Source of the DNA: Physcomitrium patens
Taxonomy: Eukaryota; Streptophyta; Bryopsida; Funariales; Funariaceae
Assembly (NCBI RefSeq): GCF_000002425.4
Contig: NC_037267.1
Location: forward strand, 10,755,461-10,819,460
Direction of reading: 5' to 3'
Length of the DNA stretch: 64,000 nucleotides
How positions within the stretch are numbered: the first letter of the stretch is position 1; the number at the start of each line of letters is the position of its first letter. Both the position numbers and the translations under genes were made by a program. The notes under the pieces are model-generated. The model was given only the letters and a program-made list of their open reading frames with translations. It searched no databases and was not told the origin of the DNA. Positions 10,245 through 22,900 of the stretch are shown here, piece after piece.

Positions 10245-13200
10245 ATTTGTCAAGACTGCACTCACCTCGGATATCGGAGCTAGTTTCTTCTTTGTTAGAG
10301 TGTAGATTACTCCTCTACTTGGAAGTGTACTAGCATTTTAGAGGTTACGGATTACCCTCCTCTAAAATGATACTTCTTTTGTTACATTATTGGAGTCTTA
10401 TTCTTCTTAGAAAGAGTGGATTATCCCTTTTCTTGAAGCTCTTAAGGTATTTTAGAGGATGCAGAGTACCCTCCTCTAAACCAATATTATCTTCTTGTAC
10501 AGTCATTTCTATCCTTCTCTTAGAATGGCTGGAGGCCAAGACATTAGTATGACGGAAAGTTCGGAGTCTAAGTTGGATGCTATCATGAATGCCTTCGCTA
10601 CGTTATCGCAAAGAACTGTAGAGATTGAAGAAGTCGTGGCAAGGCTTCATAATGATGGAGTATCTGGGATAGCACAACCTAGGTTGTACCAGCCTCAAAC
10701 TTCTGCACTTGGAGAAGCAACTTTGCCTCAGGTTCGACAAGCACTACTAGTTTTATAACATAAGGAGCCCCGAGTTAGCCTTCCAGAAAGTTCGATTGTA
10801 CGCATTCCAAGTTTTGAGGATTCTTTAACCAAATCAGGTTGATAACAGTTTTACAGCCCGAATGCTATCCAACGGAGGAGTCATGTGTTGGGCTTGTTGG
10901 AACCTTACTTACAGGGCAAGCTCTATCATGGTTTGCTCCTTTATTTGGAAAACAATCGTCTATACTAAACAACTTTGAAACCTTTTTGGAGGTGTTTGCA
11001 GAAGCATTTGGTGAACACGACAAGGCTTGATGGGCTACAACAAAGATCCGGTCACTACGACAAGGGATGCACTCTACATCAGTCTATGCATCGGACTTCA
11101 GGCAATTAGCATGCGACATCAATTGGGACAAAGAAGCGTTGATGAGACAATTCTATTGGGATTTAGAGACGATGTAAAAGATTTGTTGTTAACTCCTCCT
11201 GATCCACAAAAGCTCAATGAAGCTATTAGCCAAGCTGTAAAGTGCGATAACCGCCTATTCCAACACCACCAAGATCAACGTTCAAGACAACAAACAGTTC
11301 GCAATACCCCAACTATGTCGACAAGCAACATGAATTCACATTCAGAAGTAGAAGACATGCAAATTGATGCGGTACATGTCAAATGCCTTACTCTAGAAGA
11401 AAAAAAGTGGCGTATGGAGGAAGGTCTATGCTTGTATTGCGATGAAGAAGGCCACAAAGTTGGAAACTACCCCAAGAAGCCAAATCAACATATTGTTAGG
11501 ACTAGGGGTGCATTTGTTCAGAAAAACGAGGATGCCCAACCACAATAGGAACCGTGCGACTGGACAGTGAAATATCGCAACAACAACCAGGTTCCTTTCT
11601 TTCCACTCAACTTGCCCTTTGCTTTACAATCCCTTTGCTTATTGGCCCTCAGAAACTGAGAACCTTAGCATTATTAAATTCAGGAGCATCTACTTGTTTC
11701 GTAGATGAAGAATTTATAAAGCGTCATAAGATCCCTTTAGTACAAAAATCCAAACCTGTTCATGTTAGGTCATAGATGGGCGACCTTTATTGTCTGGTAG
11801 TGTCACCCATGAATCAAAACCTATAGAAGTGACGTTTAAGGGCCATAGTAGCCATATTATTTTCAATATTATTAGAATACCATCAAATCCTGTTATTCTT
11901 GGTCTTTCCTGGTTGAAAAAGCATAATCCATCCATAGATTGGAGGTGCGGAAGATGACCTTTCCCACAAAACCACCCAAGAGCAAGCCTAGTAGAAAACC
12001 CCGAATAGAGAAATCTTTATTCATTGAAGAAAGAGGGTTTATTAGATCGTCTAAGGAAGGTCCATCGTTTGTCATTTATGCGACTACAACTACCGAGGAG
12101 AAGATCTCGACAGCAAATATATCTGAGCAATATAAGGATTTTAAAGACGTGTTTCAAAAGAAGAATGCCGACATGCTACCGGAACACCGACCATATGATT
12201 GTGCCATAGACTTGCAGGAAGGAGCACAACCACCTTTTGGCCCAAACTACAATCTATCGTAGACAGAGTTGGCAGAGTTGTAGAAGTACATCGATGAGAA
12301 TCTAGCCAAGAACTTCATCCGTCATTCAAAATTATCAACTCGAGCACCCATCTTATTTTTGAAGAAGAAAGATGGCTCGTTGCGGATGTGCATGGACTAT
12401 CGAGGCCTCAACAAGGTAACAAAGAAGAATCGTTACCCATTACCCTTGATTTCTGGTTTCTTAGAACAACTTGGATGTGCAAGGATCTTTACAAAAATTG
12501 ATCTAAGGGGAGCTTACAACTTCGTACGAATCAAGGAAGGAGATGAGTAGAAGACAACGTTCCGTACAAGGTATGGCCATTTTGAGTATAATGTCATGCC
12601 CTTTGGTCTTACCAATGCTCCAACGGTCTTTCAACATATGATGAATGACATTTTTCTAAAGCACCTTGACGATTTTGTTGTCATCTATTTGGATGATATT
12701 TTGATATTCTCCAAAAATGAGGAAGAGCATGAAAAGCACGTTCGTTTGGTCTTGGAGAAACTACGCGAGCAAGGACTATATGCCAAGTTAGAGAAGTGTT
12801 TATTTCACTAAATAGAGATGGAGTTTTGGGGGTTCATTGCAACTACGAAAGGCTTGAAGATAGACCCCAAGAAGGTGGAAGCAATCATGTCTTGGGAGGT
12901 TTCGAAGACGGTTAAAGATGTACAATGCTTTCTTGGTTTTGCTAACTTCTATCGGATCTTCATGAAGAATTACTCTCAAGTTGCTGCTCCTCTCACTTCG
13001 TTGATATGCAAGGATAAGCTGGAATGGGGACCTCTAGCGGAGAAGGCATTTCAAGACCTGAAGACCGCGTTTACTACGGCTCCAATCTTGGTACATCCGG
13101 ACTTTACAAAGGCCTTTTATTTAGAAACTGATGCTTCGGATTTTGCTTTGAGAGCTGAACTTTCACAAATGGGAGAAGACAAGAAGCTCTATCCACTTGC

Positions 13201-15126
13201 ATTCTATTCTCGAAAGTTCTGTGTTGCTGAAATCAATTATGAAATCCACGATAAGAAACTTCTTGCTATAGTAGATTCTTTCCAAGAATGGCATCACTTT
13301 CTTGAAGGAGCTGCATACCTAGTGACCGTATACACAGACCACAAGAATTTGGAGTATTTTATGTCGGCTCGAGTTCTAAATCGACGTTAAGTTTGGTGGA
13401 GTATGTTGCTATCTAAGTTTGATTTTGTTATCACTTATTGACCTAGAAAGCAGCAAGGACTATCTGATGCCTTATCGAAGAGATCGTATCTTGTACCAAA
13501 GGCTGGAGAAGCAGCGTTTGATCAATAATGTATGATGTTGTTGAAGCCAGAGAGATTTCGGCTTTGCGCTACTATTATGCCAATTGATGCTGACTTCCTG
13601 AATTAAGTACGTGCCGTGACCATTGAAGATTCAGTAGCCATTGATATCAAGCAGCGTGCCAATGACAACAAGTTCAAGGTGGAGGGAGATCTTTTATACT
13701 TTGAAGAATGGTTGTATATCCCAAAAGCACTAGCACGACTCCGAGTTCTTCAATCTCGCCACGATTTTCCAGCTGCGAGACATTTTGGATTCAACAAGAC
13801 CTTGGAGCTTATTTCTCGAGATTTTTGGTGGCCCCAAATGTGGAAGGATGTGAAAGATTTTATCCTCTCCTGCAAAATCTGTTCAAGATCCAAGAATCCT
13901 CGGCATTGCCCTTATAGACTCCTACAGCCATTGCTGATTCTACGTCGACTATGGTCTTCAGTTTCTTTGGACTTCATCACAGATTTGCCATCATCGAACT
14001 CATTTGACAGCATCTTTGTCATAGTAGATCGGCTTATAAAGATGGCGCACTTTGTCCCTTGTAAGAAGACATCGTCCAGTGAAGTCACAACAAGGCTCTT
14101 TCTCGATAATGTGTATCGATATCATGGACTACCAGATAATATTGTATCAGATCAAGGAACCCAGTTCGTATCAAAGTTTTGGAGATCTCTCTTTGACATA
14201 CTGAAGGTGGATATCAAGCTTTCTTGGACTTTTCATCCTCAAACTAACGGCCAAACGGAACGGGTGAACCAAGTCTTGGAACAATACTTATGATGCAGCA
14301 TCAACTATCAGCAAGACGATTGGACCACATATCTGTCGCTAGCTGAATTTATATATAACAACATCCTCCATGCGTCGACTCAATACATACCATTCTTTTT
14401 CAACTATGGATATCATCCGAAGCTTGATTTATTGAGTTTGTCAATAAATAACAATCTAGCAGCTGAAGGATTTGCGAAACAACTATTAGAGCTTCAAAAT
14501 ACGTTGAAGCTTCAATTACAATCCGTTCAAGAATCCTACAAGGCGTCTGCAAATGGATTTCAGAATCAAGCACCTACTTTCAAAATTGGAGATAAAGCAT
14601 GGCTTCTTCGATGGAATATCAAAACCAAGCGACTATGTGATAAGTTGGACTATCAAAGATTGGGACCATTTATCATCCAGAAGCAAATCAATCCAGTGGC
14701 ATACCGTCTGGAATTACCGGCTTCTATGAAGGTACATCCAATCTTTCATGTTTCTCTATTAGAGCCTTATCGAGAGTCGTCTTTTCCTGGAAGAGTGCAA
14801 TGTCTGCCACTTAGTATTGAGATTAAGAACCACGAGAAATACGAGGTAAATCTAGTACCTTTTGAGTTCGAGCCTGCTTACGATGGTCAGCCAGAAAGCG
14901 TGTTTGCAGGACAATTTCACAATGAGGACACGGAAGTTCATGCTTGGTGAGAAGTCGAAGGAGTGGGCCACTACCGTTGGCTTCAAGAGGCGATGAACCA
15001 CTTACCTCGTGAACAATAGTTGGAGTTCATAGCAGATATTATGCGACAGATCTTTATTTTCTTGCGTTAGTACTGATTAACAACAACATTGCTTCTCGGA
15101 GACCTCGAAGCTAAAAGAGGGGGTGA

Positions 15127-15423
15127 TGTTAGGGCCATAGTCCTTAGAACTTTCTAGAGACAAGTTTCTAGAACCTTCTAGAAGCAAGTCTCTGGAATCT
15201 TCTAGGAGCTTCCTATTTGGTAGAATTTGCTTGAGAAGCTTCCTAAATAAGAGTATATATTGGAATCGAGGCTGAAGAGTTCTTCAATCTCGACAACACA
15301 TCTCTTGGAGCTCTAGCTCACCTCTCTGGTGTTGATCTTGTATTCATCTGATTAATCTAGTTCTTGCCAGTTCTTCTTGAACTTCTTGTTAGATCTCGAG
15401 TCTGTATTTCTATATTCGTAACA
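15127..15423 (+). repeat. 3' LTR of element B
   Basis: A 297-bp LTR beginning TGTTAGGGCC and ending GTAACA, followed by the target copy AAAGA. It lacks the 101-bp duplication seen in the 5' LTR. Confidence 0.9.
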
Positions 15424-16082
15424 AAAGATAACATTTACAAAAAACATTTTATCTTGTTTGTAAAAAAAATCAAACAATCTAGAACCAATGTTCTAAAATA
15501 TATCAAATATAGAGCCAATAGACAACTCAAATGAATTTATTCTAACTTATATAGTTCTTTATCAACCACATCATTAGAAGATATTAATTACCACATGACT
15601 TTGATAAGTATCTATTCTAAAAAGATATGAATATATTTTATTTATATAAAAGATTATATTTTTATCAAATTTAGGTATTTTAAATTTATGATAGAAAGAT
15701 ATTTAAAAAAAAATAATAATCCTATGCATTGACAATGGTAGATAGTACATATTAAATAAATTTATCATATATCATAAAGACCATGATATCACTAAAAGAT
15801 TAAAAAAATACCTATATTTTATACCAAAATAGTGTACTTGAGCAAAAAAATATGACCATTATGAACTTGCTCATAAAAGGTCAAGTTTCAAAATACATGT
15901 GGATAGAAGTAGCTAAAACTACTATCTATTCCATTAATTATTTTCTTACTAAGACAAATCTAAAATAAAAATAAATAAATAAATAAATAAATGAACTTTT
16001 AAAATTAGATATATTAAACTCATAAGTATTTGGATGCATTATACTCATTCATATTTAGAAGATGTATAAATTATTATTAAAA

Positions 16083-16086
16083 ATTG

Positions 16087-16131
<45 letters not shown>
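16083..16131. repeat. (TA)n microsatellite
   Basis: A run of alternating TA lies inside the decayed copia element F. Similar runs occur at about 20,531-20,576, 35,505-35,580, 35,860-35,882 and 57,355-57,392. Confidence 0.9.
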
Positions 16132-16132
<1 letters not shown>

Positions 16133-17164
16133 ATGAGCAGATTAAAAGATATAAGATATTTAAATCTATCTTTTTGAAGGTTTACATTACAAAAAGTATA
16201 GTATTCAAAAATAAAAACATGTTCTTTTATAATAATCTAGCTTAGGCTATATTTGAAATAACTTCTTTATTATTATAATTAAAAATACAAATATTATTAG
16301 AAGATGAAGATAAAGATGAAGATGACATCATTTTACAACAAAATAACATAAATATTCTTGCAATCACCAAGCCAACAATTGAACTTTCTATTAATTGAAT
16401 AAATCAATCTTTATAACTTTGATAAAGTCATCTCAACAATACTGCCAGGGTCCAATTTTATACCTTGTGACTTTATTTTAATCCTTTAAAAAAATAATCA
16501 AAATAAGATTTATATAGTAATCAAAATTCTTTTTATAGTTAAGAAGAGCCATCATATATATTAAGTTTTAGCACTAAATTTTAAAGTACTAAAGAAAATA
16601 AAAAAAAAATAGTAATAGAAGAAGGATATATAAGTAAATTATGTCGTCTATTTAAGATCTCACTATCCATATTTAGGTACTTTTTGAAATTATTAGATTT
16701 ATCAATAGAATCTATAAACTTTCACAAAGCCATTCAATACAAACTATGGAGAGATATTGTAGAAGAAGAAATAATGTTAGTACCTAATAATAATACTTAG
16801 AAGCTTATAAAATTATCTTTTATAAAGTTTCCATCTCAACTAAGTGGATTTACAAAACAAAATAAAGAATAGATGGTAGCATATAAAAATACATAACGAA
16901 ATTAATTGCTAAAATATTTGAACAAAAAAATCAATAGATTTTGATAATCCATTTGTACTAATGGTAAAACGGGCTATCACATATATATTTATTTTAATAA
17001 TTATCTAGATAATATGAATAGATAAAAGTAAATAAAAATATATTAATTTAATAATATCTTATAAATAAGCTTTTTAAAACCTACATAGACATTGTTTTAC
17101 CTTTATATATATTGATAAGTTAAAAACTTGGCCAACAAGTTAGCCACATTGTCATAATAATGAA

Positions 17165-18255
17165 AGAGTTTCTTCTAAAAAGAGTTGGGCTTCTAGCTAT
17201 TACTAATTGCTCAATCAAGTCTCAAGATAACAAAGTACTAAGTAAGTTTTTATATATAAAATTATCCTTGTAGGAATAATTACATCAATACATAAGCTTT
17301 AAGTATCAAAGAATATCTGAAATGTGATAAAATAAAAAATCAACTGTAAGTTTGTTATGGATCTTGAAATATTATCAAAAACTTAATAATAGCTTCAAAT
17401 CCTTGCTTACATACACCTATATACAATTTTCTTCATATTTCACAAATTAAATATTCAAATACCATAAAAATTTTATATATAGCTTTTTGACCTAATAACA
17501 CATACTTTTGGAAATTTTGAACCAAAAATTTGTTCAAAAATTCAAGATATGGCTTCAACCATTACTATCAATAAAATGACTCACTTACTACCTTTGAATT
17601 ACATGTATTGTCTTTGACATTCTATAATTCCTTCATATAAACTCCAAATTTAATAATTCTTTTATGAAAAATATAGATCTTAAAATTGCCCTTGTGGTTG
17701 TATCTCTTCATCTCCAAAAGATATTATAAAACTTTTTTTATCCTCAAAAGAGCGAAAATTTATCTTAAAAGACATCTTAACTTGAAACAACTATAAATTT
17801 TTCATCCTAGCTCCAAATCCTCCAAATGCTTTATAAAAATTATAGTCCAAATTCTAAACTTTATAATTCTTATTTTTGACTCTCAAATGCTTCTTTTGAA
17901 ATTGCCAAAACTCTTGTTATAGTCATAGAAAGCTTGCTGAAAGCCTATTGAATATTGCCTTTGACTAATAAGGATGAAGACCTTCAATCCTTACCTTCAT
18001 TTATCCATACCTTACTTTCATCCTTCCAAATAAGCTTCTTAATATTTTGGATCTTCATCTTTGAACTCCTATCTTCTCTAAAATTTTATACTAAACATCT
18101 AAATTCTATATAATTTAAATACTATAATCAAAATAAGTAAATTTCAAAATAAATTTTCTTACATCAACTCTCTTTAAATAAAGCTATTAACTATTTTCAT
18201 ACACATTAAGACTTATAAATATATTATATTTTTTAATTAATTTTTACATATTATA
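17165..18255 (+). repeat. About 1.1 kb interspersed repeat unit, copy 2
   Basis: This unit interrupts the 5' LTR of element E. LTR sequence matching D about 200 bp in stops before it and resumes at about 18,256. It is the reverse complement of the unit at 830-1,855. No coding potential is visible. It is younger than E, because E's LTR is split by it. Confidence 0.6.
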
Positions 18256-19399
18256 AGCAATTATAATATGACAACATGTTACATGTATTAGTAGCTTGTG
18301 AAACAAGGTAATTACGTACAAGAAACTTGTCTTATAAGTTAGACATGTATCTTGAAAATTGAACTTATATTTAAAAGTGCTATAGAATATTGTCAGATAT
18401 ATCTAAGATAGATAATATATATAAAATTAAGATCTAGATTAAATCTATTTTTAATAGTTTCTAGCTTTATAATCTTTAGTAATAGCTATTTTAATTTTTT
18501 ATTAAATATATTTATTTTCTTATATCTATTTTTTCATTTCTTTTTTATTCATTTCTTACTTGTTTATGTATCTTCTTTGAATTTTTATCCTTAATAGATT
18601 GAAAAAAATTCTAATTTATTATTTTTATCTTATTTTTAGAAGTAAATGGATTATTCCATTTCTTTTATTGTATTTCAAAGATTACAGACTTTTTACTTTT
18701 GAACTAACATTCTTTATTTTTTAAATCTTAATTTTTTCCTTAAAGAAAGCGAATCAAGCCTCTTTGTAGAAATTTTCATTTGATATAAAGGATTGTGGAT
18801 CACTCTCCTCTATTTGATTTTTTCATTTATTAAGTTATTTGAAATAGAAGAAAAAATCATAGAAGCCACACTTGATAGAAGTACAAATAGATTTGCAACT
18901 ATCAAAGATCTTCATGAGGTTATCAATATTTTTAGGGTGGAAATTTCAAGCATCACCAATGTTAATATTTGAAGCATTATTCCTATGCCTATGAAAGAAG
19001 TTCAAATTCTACGTTGTCTTATGGTGTGATCTTCTATTTGAAAATACATTGAGAATCTAGCTATAGAGAATTTAGTTTTACTTACTAGATAAGTTCCAAT
19101 AAATAATGTATTCTTATTATAGATACCAAATAAATATAATAATATCAAAAGATATTCTATTAATAAAATATTTTTATATTTAAGAAGCTTTATACATAAG
19201 GCTGTCTAAAGTATCTAGAAATGCCTTAACATCCTTTGTTATACCAAGTCATACTTAAATCATTTGTCAATAAGCTTAATTTTTCATAAGCTCAAAATAA
19301 ATCCATAATCTCTTTACAAAAATCCATCTTTATACCATAATTTTTTCATTGCTCTATATCTCCACTTTTAATATGTTTATAATGTCTTGGCTCCCAAAA

Positions 19400-20330
19400 A
19401 CCCCTTTAACTTGTATAAAATGCCCAAATTATAGCAAAATTCTTTCAAAATATTTTTCTCCTGTATAGAATATTTTTTCTCGAATTTTAGAAATTTATAT
19501 CTTTTGATCTACCCATTCAATTTTTTTTAAATCTCTAAATAATATAAAATTTATCCTTAAGCTTTATTACAAGAAAAAGGAACTATAAATCTACTACACA
19601 TTTTTTGGCATCTTAAAAATCCTAGCAAGTGCTTTAAATCCTAATTTATAAGCACTTGAGCTTTATTTTCTCCATATCTTAAAAAATCCAAGATTCAAAT
19701 ACTATAAAAATTTTATATAAAATTTAATAACATGATAATATATATTTTTAGAAATATTTAGCTAAAATCTTATCAAATTACTCATGATATAATTCAAAAC
19801 ACAACCACTAGTAAATTTGGTTGCTTACTATCTTTAGATTATAAGTGTTAACTTCAACTTCATATATTTCATTTATCTTAGCCTTGAATTTATCAAAAAT
19901 ATATAAAATATGTAGCCAAAAAAGTGTTCTCTCCAACCTTAGTCGCCAAACCTTCATTGCTTCATGTACACGTGCATTATGTCCAAAAAAGTGACAATAG
20001 GTATAAAACCAATACCTTAATTTTGAGCACTTATATCTCTTTCATAAAAATTCCAAATCATTCAAAATTTGTATCAAAACCATAATTCAAAATCTAAAAT
20101 TCTTGATCTTAACCTTTCAAGTTCAAATGGCTTCAAAAACATAACCTTAATCTCTAATAAGACCTTGGATAGCCTCTTTGAAGTCCATTAGGCATGCCTT
20201 TTGGCCAATAGCAATAGAAATTTTCATCATCTATCTCCATTAATCCATATGGATGCTTTAATTACTCTTTTTGCTACCAAAATCTCTCTCCAATCTTTTT
20301 TTTTATAAGATTTATATAATATATGTTCTA
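19400..20330 (+). repeat. About 0.9 kb interspersed repeat unit, copy 3 (diverged)
   Basis: It has the same order of landmarks as copy 2, including CATGCCTTTTGGCCAATAGC and the nearby text about a CCATATGG-like block, but with much more divergence. It lies inside element E. Confidence 0.4.
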
Positions 20331-20530
20331 AATACCAAATAAAAGAAACAAAATAAGATTTTAAGATTCACCAAGGTCTAATAAAGGTAGGTCTAAACAT
20401 ATAAAAATAGTATCAATATAATATCTATTTCAATAATAGTCCTTTTAAACTAATCATTTCAAAGTAGTAATCTAATCACATTTTGTACCAATAAAAATCT
20501 AATAACATGACTTTCATTATATTTTACAGT

Positions 20531-20574
<44 letters not shown>

Positions 20575-20729
20575 TATTATTTTCTTATGATAGCCAAACC
20601 ACAAGACAACATCCACCTTCTCCAAACCTGTGCATCTTTCAATATATACCAAGAAGAATTAAAATTGTGGTTCACATCATATTATGTCTTTAATTTAGTT
20701 TAATCATTAGTTGTTGAGATTCTATTTTG

Positions 20730-21200
20730 CTACATAATTTGATTTAGGATTTGTCTATAATTTAATTAAGGCTTAAGATTTGGTCTAAGATTTATTTAGA
20801 ATTAAGATTTTACTTGGAATTTGGTTTAAAACTTGTCTAAAAATTGATTAGAATTTGTTTAAGGTTTTTTTAGGATTTAGGATTTTATTAAGATTCAATT
20901 AGAATTTTAATTAGCATTTGATCTAAGATTTAATTAAGATTTAATTAAAATTTTATTTTTAATATTTTTTAAAGATTCTTTATATATTTTTTTTAAAATC
21001 TATTTTTAATATTTCTTTAGGATTATAATAATTTCTTTAAAGATTTATTTTTATATTTCTTTAAGATTTCTTGTTATTTTTCTTTGAAATTAGTTTGAAA
21101 CTTTTTTTTTCTTTTATATTTTTTTTTAAATTTATTTTGGAATGATCAAAGTTTGATTAGGATAATTAAGATTTATTTCAAGTTTATTTAAGATTCTATT
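20730..21200. repeat. Degenerate short tandem repeat
   Basis: The motif around TTTAGGATTTGATTAAGATT recurs many times with substitutions, giving an AT-rich array of roughly 10-15-bp units. It is simple repeat, not coding. Confidence 0.5.
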
Positions 21201-22900
21201 AGACTTGGTAGGATTGCTATTGTATTTCTACTTACTTTTGATAGTTAAATGCTTGGTGCATTTTCAAGCAAGAATACATGTAATATGACAACTTATTAAT
21301 ATCTTATGGAACAAGGTCACTATATATATGAAACTTATCTTATAAATTAGATATATGTCTTACAAGTTGGACACATATTAGAAGTCTTATAGAACATTGT
21401 CATATAACTATTACATAGATAGTATATATAAAAGTAAAAGTAAAGCCTTCTTCACTCTTGTCAATTCTTTATTTTCTTTTAATTTAGTTTCAAGAGTCTC
21501 TCACTTTTTAATTTTTGGCAATAGCCATTTTAGTTTTTTATTGAATATATTTATTTTCTTATTTCTTTTTTATCATCTTTCTTTGATTCATTTCTTACTT
21601 GTTTATGTATCTTCTTTGAGTTCTTATCCTTGATATGGGCAACTATTAAATTACTAATTCTTGTAGCACTCTAAAAAGCTTAAAAATTACTATGTATGGA
21701 CATTAAGATAATGTTCTTACAAAAAAATCTATATAAAGAAGTATATATACTACAATCTCAAGGATTTATAGCAAAAGAAAAAAAAAATAATATGCAAGCT
21801 AAAGAAATCGTTGTATAAATTACAACAAGCTTTTAAAGTTTGGCAATTGAAAATTGATTTATATTTAATTGGAAAAGGCTTTGAAAAGAACAAAAGATAC
21901 TATAACTTATTTACTATATAGTATTAAAATAAATTATTATTTTTGGTATTGTATATAGATGACTTTTAGTTCACAAGTAATTACTTATAATAGACTAAAT
22001 AGTTTAAATACCAATAAGAATATAGATTCAAAATATCAGAGATGAATGATGGTAAAATCACTTTATATTTAAAAGATAAGTTTGTTTAAGTCTTAGAGGG
22101 TATTTGTTTTACACAAAAAGTCTATGCATTTGAAATTCTAAAGTAATTTTGACTTGAGTTGTATTCTTATATTTCAATATCCATAATCAAAAGGCTGAGA
22201 CTAGCAATAGATGTGAGAATACATGTAATTGATTCAACCCCTTATAAGTTTTTAGTTGAAAAATTCATTTACTTATGTCACATGAGATCAAATATTCAAT
22301 ATGCTAGGAGTCAAATAAATAGATATATGATACATCCTTAAGAAATACTATTATAGATTGCCTAGAGAATTCTTAGATATTCAAAAGAAACTTAGAACTA
22401 TAAGAACTTTTATACAAAAGATAGTTCATCTTATATAAGAAGATTTGTCAATAATAATTAATTATAGAATATTGAATAGACTTCATTAATAATTGGATTT
22501 GTATTTATTTTGGACAATGATCCAATTATATAAGTGTTGAAGAAGCAATCTAGTGTCATACTTTCATCAACAATAGCAAAGTACATGGCCATGTCCAATA
22601 TATCATGTAAATCTTCTTGGCTTAAAATACTAGGTATCAATCTAGAAATTGAAGTATCAAAACAACTTATAATTAATAGTAATAATAAAACATCGGTGAA
22701 AAAGGCTACAAATTCAAAAATCACACCCAAAACCAAATATATTGTAGCATATTTTTATTATACAAGCTATAGCCTTTACTTATAAATTCTTATAAATATT
22801 ATCAAAGAAATAGTACCTAAACTACAAAAGTAATGTACTAAATGACGTCAAATTTCATCCAAAAATTATTATGCTGAGTACTACTAAAATTATTCATTTT

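Larger units (their letters stand above)
9847..15423 (+). mobile_element. Ty3/gypsy chromovirus B (older relative of A)
   Basis: The 5' LTR is 9,847-10,244 (398 bp) and the 3' LTR is 15,127-15,423 (297 bp). Gag with a CCHC knuckle (about 10,522-11,548), pol with protease, RT, RNase H and integrase (about 11,550-14,860), and the small post-pol ORF (about 14,865-15,075) are in the same order as in A. Target copies AAAGG (left of A) and AAAGA (15,424-15,428) show that B entered copia element F. Over the shared 297 bp the LTRs differ at about 20 sites, roughly 6.7%, so B is older than A. It is clearly broken, with more than fifteen breaks. Confidence 0.9.
16975..21635 (+). mobile_element. D-family Ty3/gypsy element E, nested in copia F
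   Basis: The left edge starts TATCAC (TGTCAC in D). The right edge ends CTTGATA as in D and is followed by TGGGC, with CGGGC just before the left edge: target copies with one mismatch. The 5' LTR runs to about 18,596 and contains an approximately 1.1 kb insert. The start of gag, matching D at about 36,730-37,130, lies at about 18,600-19,120. The 3' LTR-like end is at about 21,250-21,635. Between them are another copy of the 1-kb unit and AT-rich filler. Pol is not recognisable. The element is old and very broken. Copia RT sequence continues on both sides of it. Confidence 0.72.
2105..22900 (+). mobile_element. Ty1/copia retrotransposon F (old fossil, split by later insertions)
   Basis: Parts are recognisable in copia order. 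The end of the protease region is at about 3,080-3,300, with a decayed NLLSVGQL motif. GAG-pre-integrase runs into the integrase zinc region across the A/B insertion, at about 3,520-3,571 and from 15,424. The integrase core is at about 15,680-15,960. Reverse transcriptase starts at about 16,730-16,974 and resumes at 21,636-22,340, after element E. RNase H is at about 22,480-22,800. Without its inserts it is about 4.3 kb, normal for copia. LTRs were not identified and the outer ends are approximate. It is broken throughout, with very many breaks, and is the oldest layer of the stack. Confidence 0.7.
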
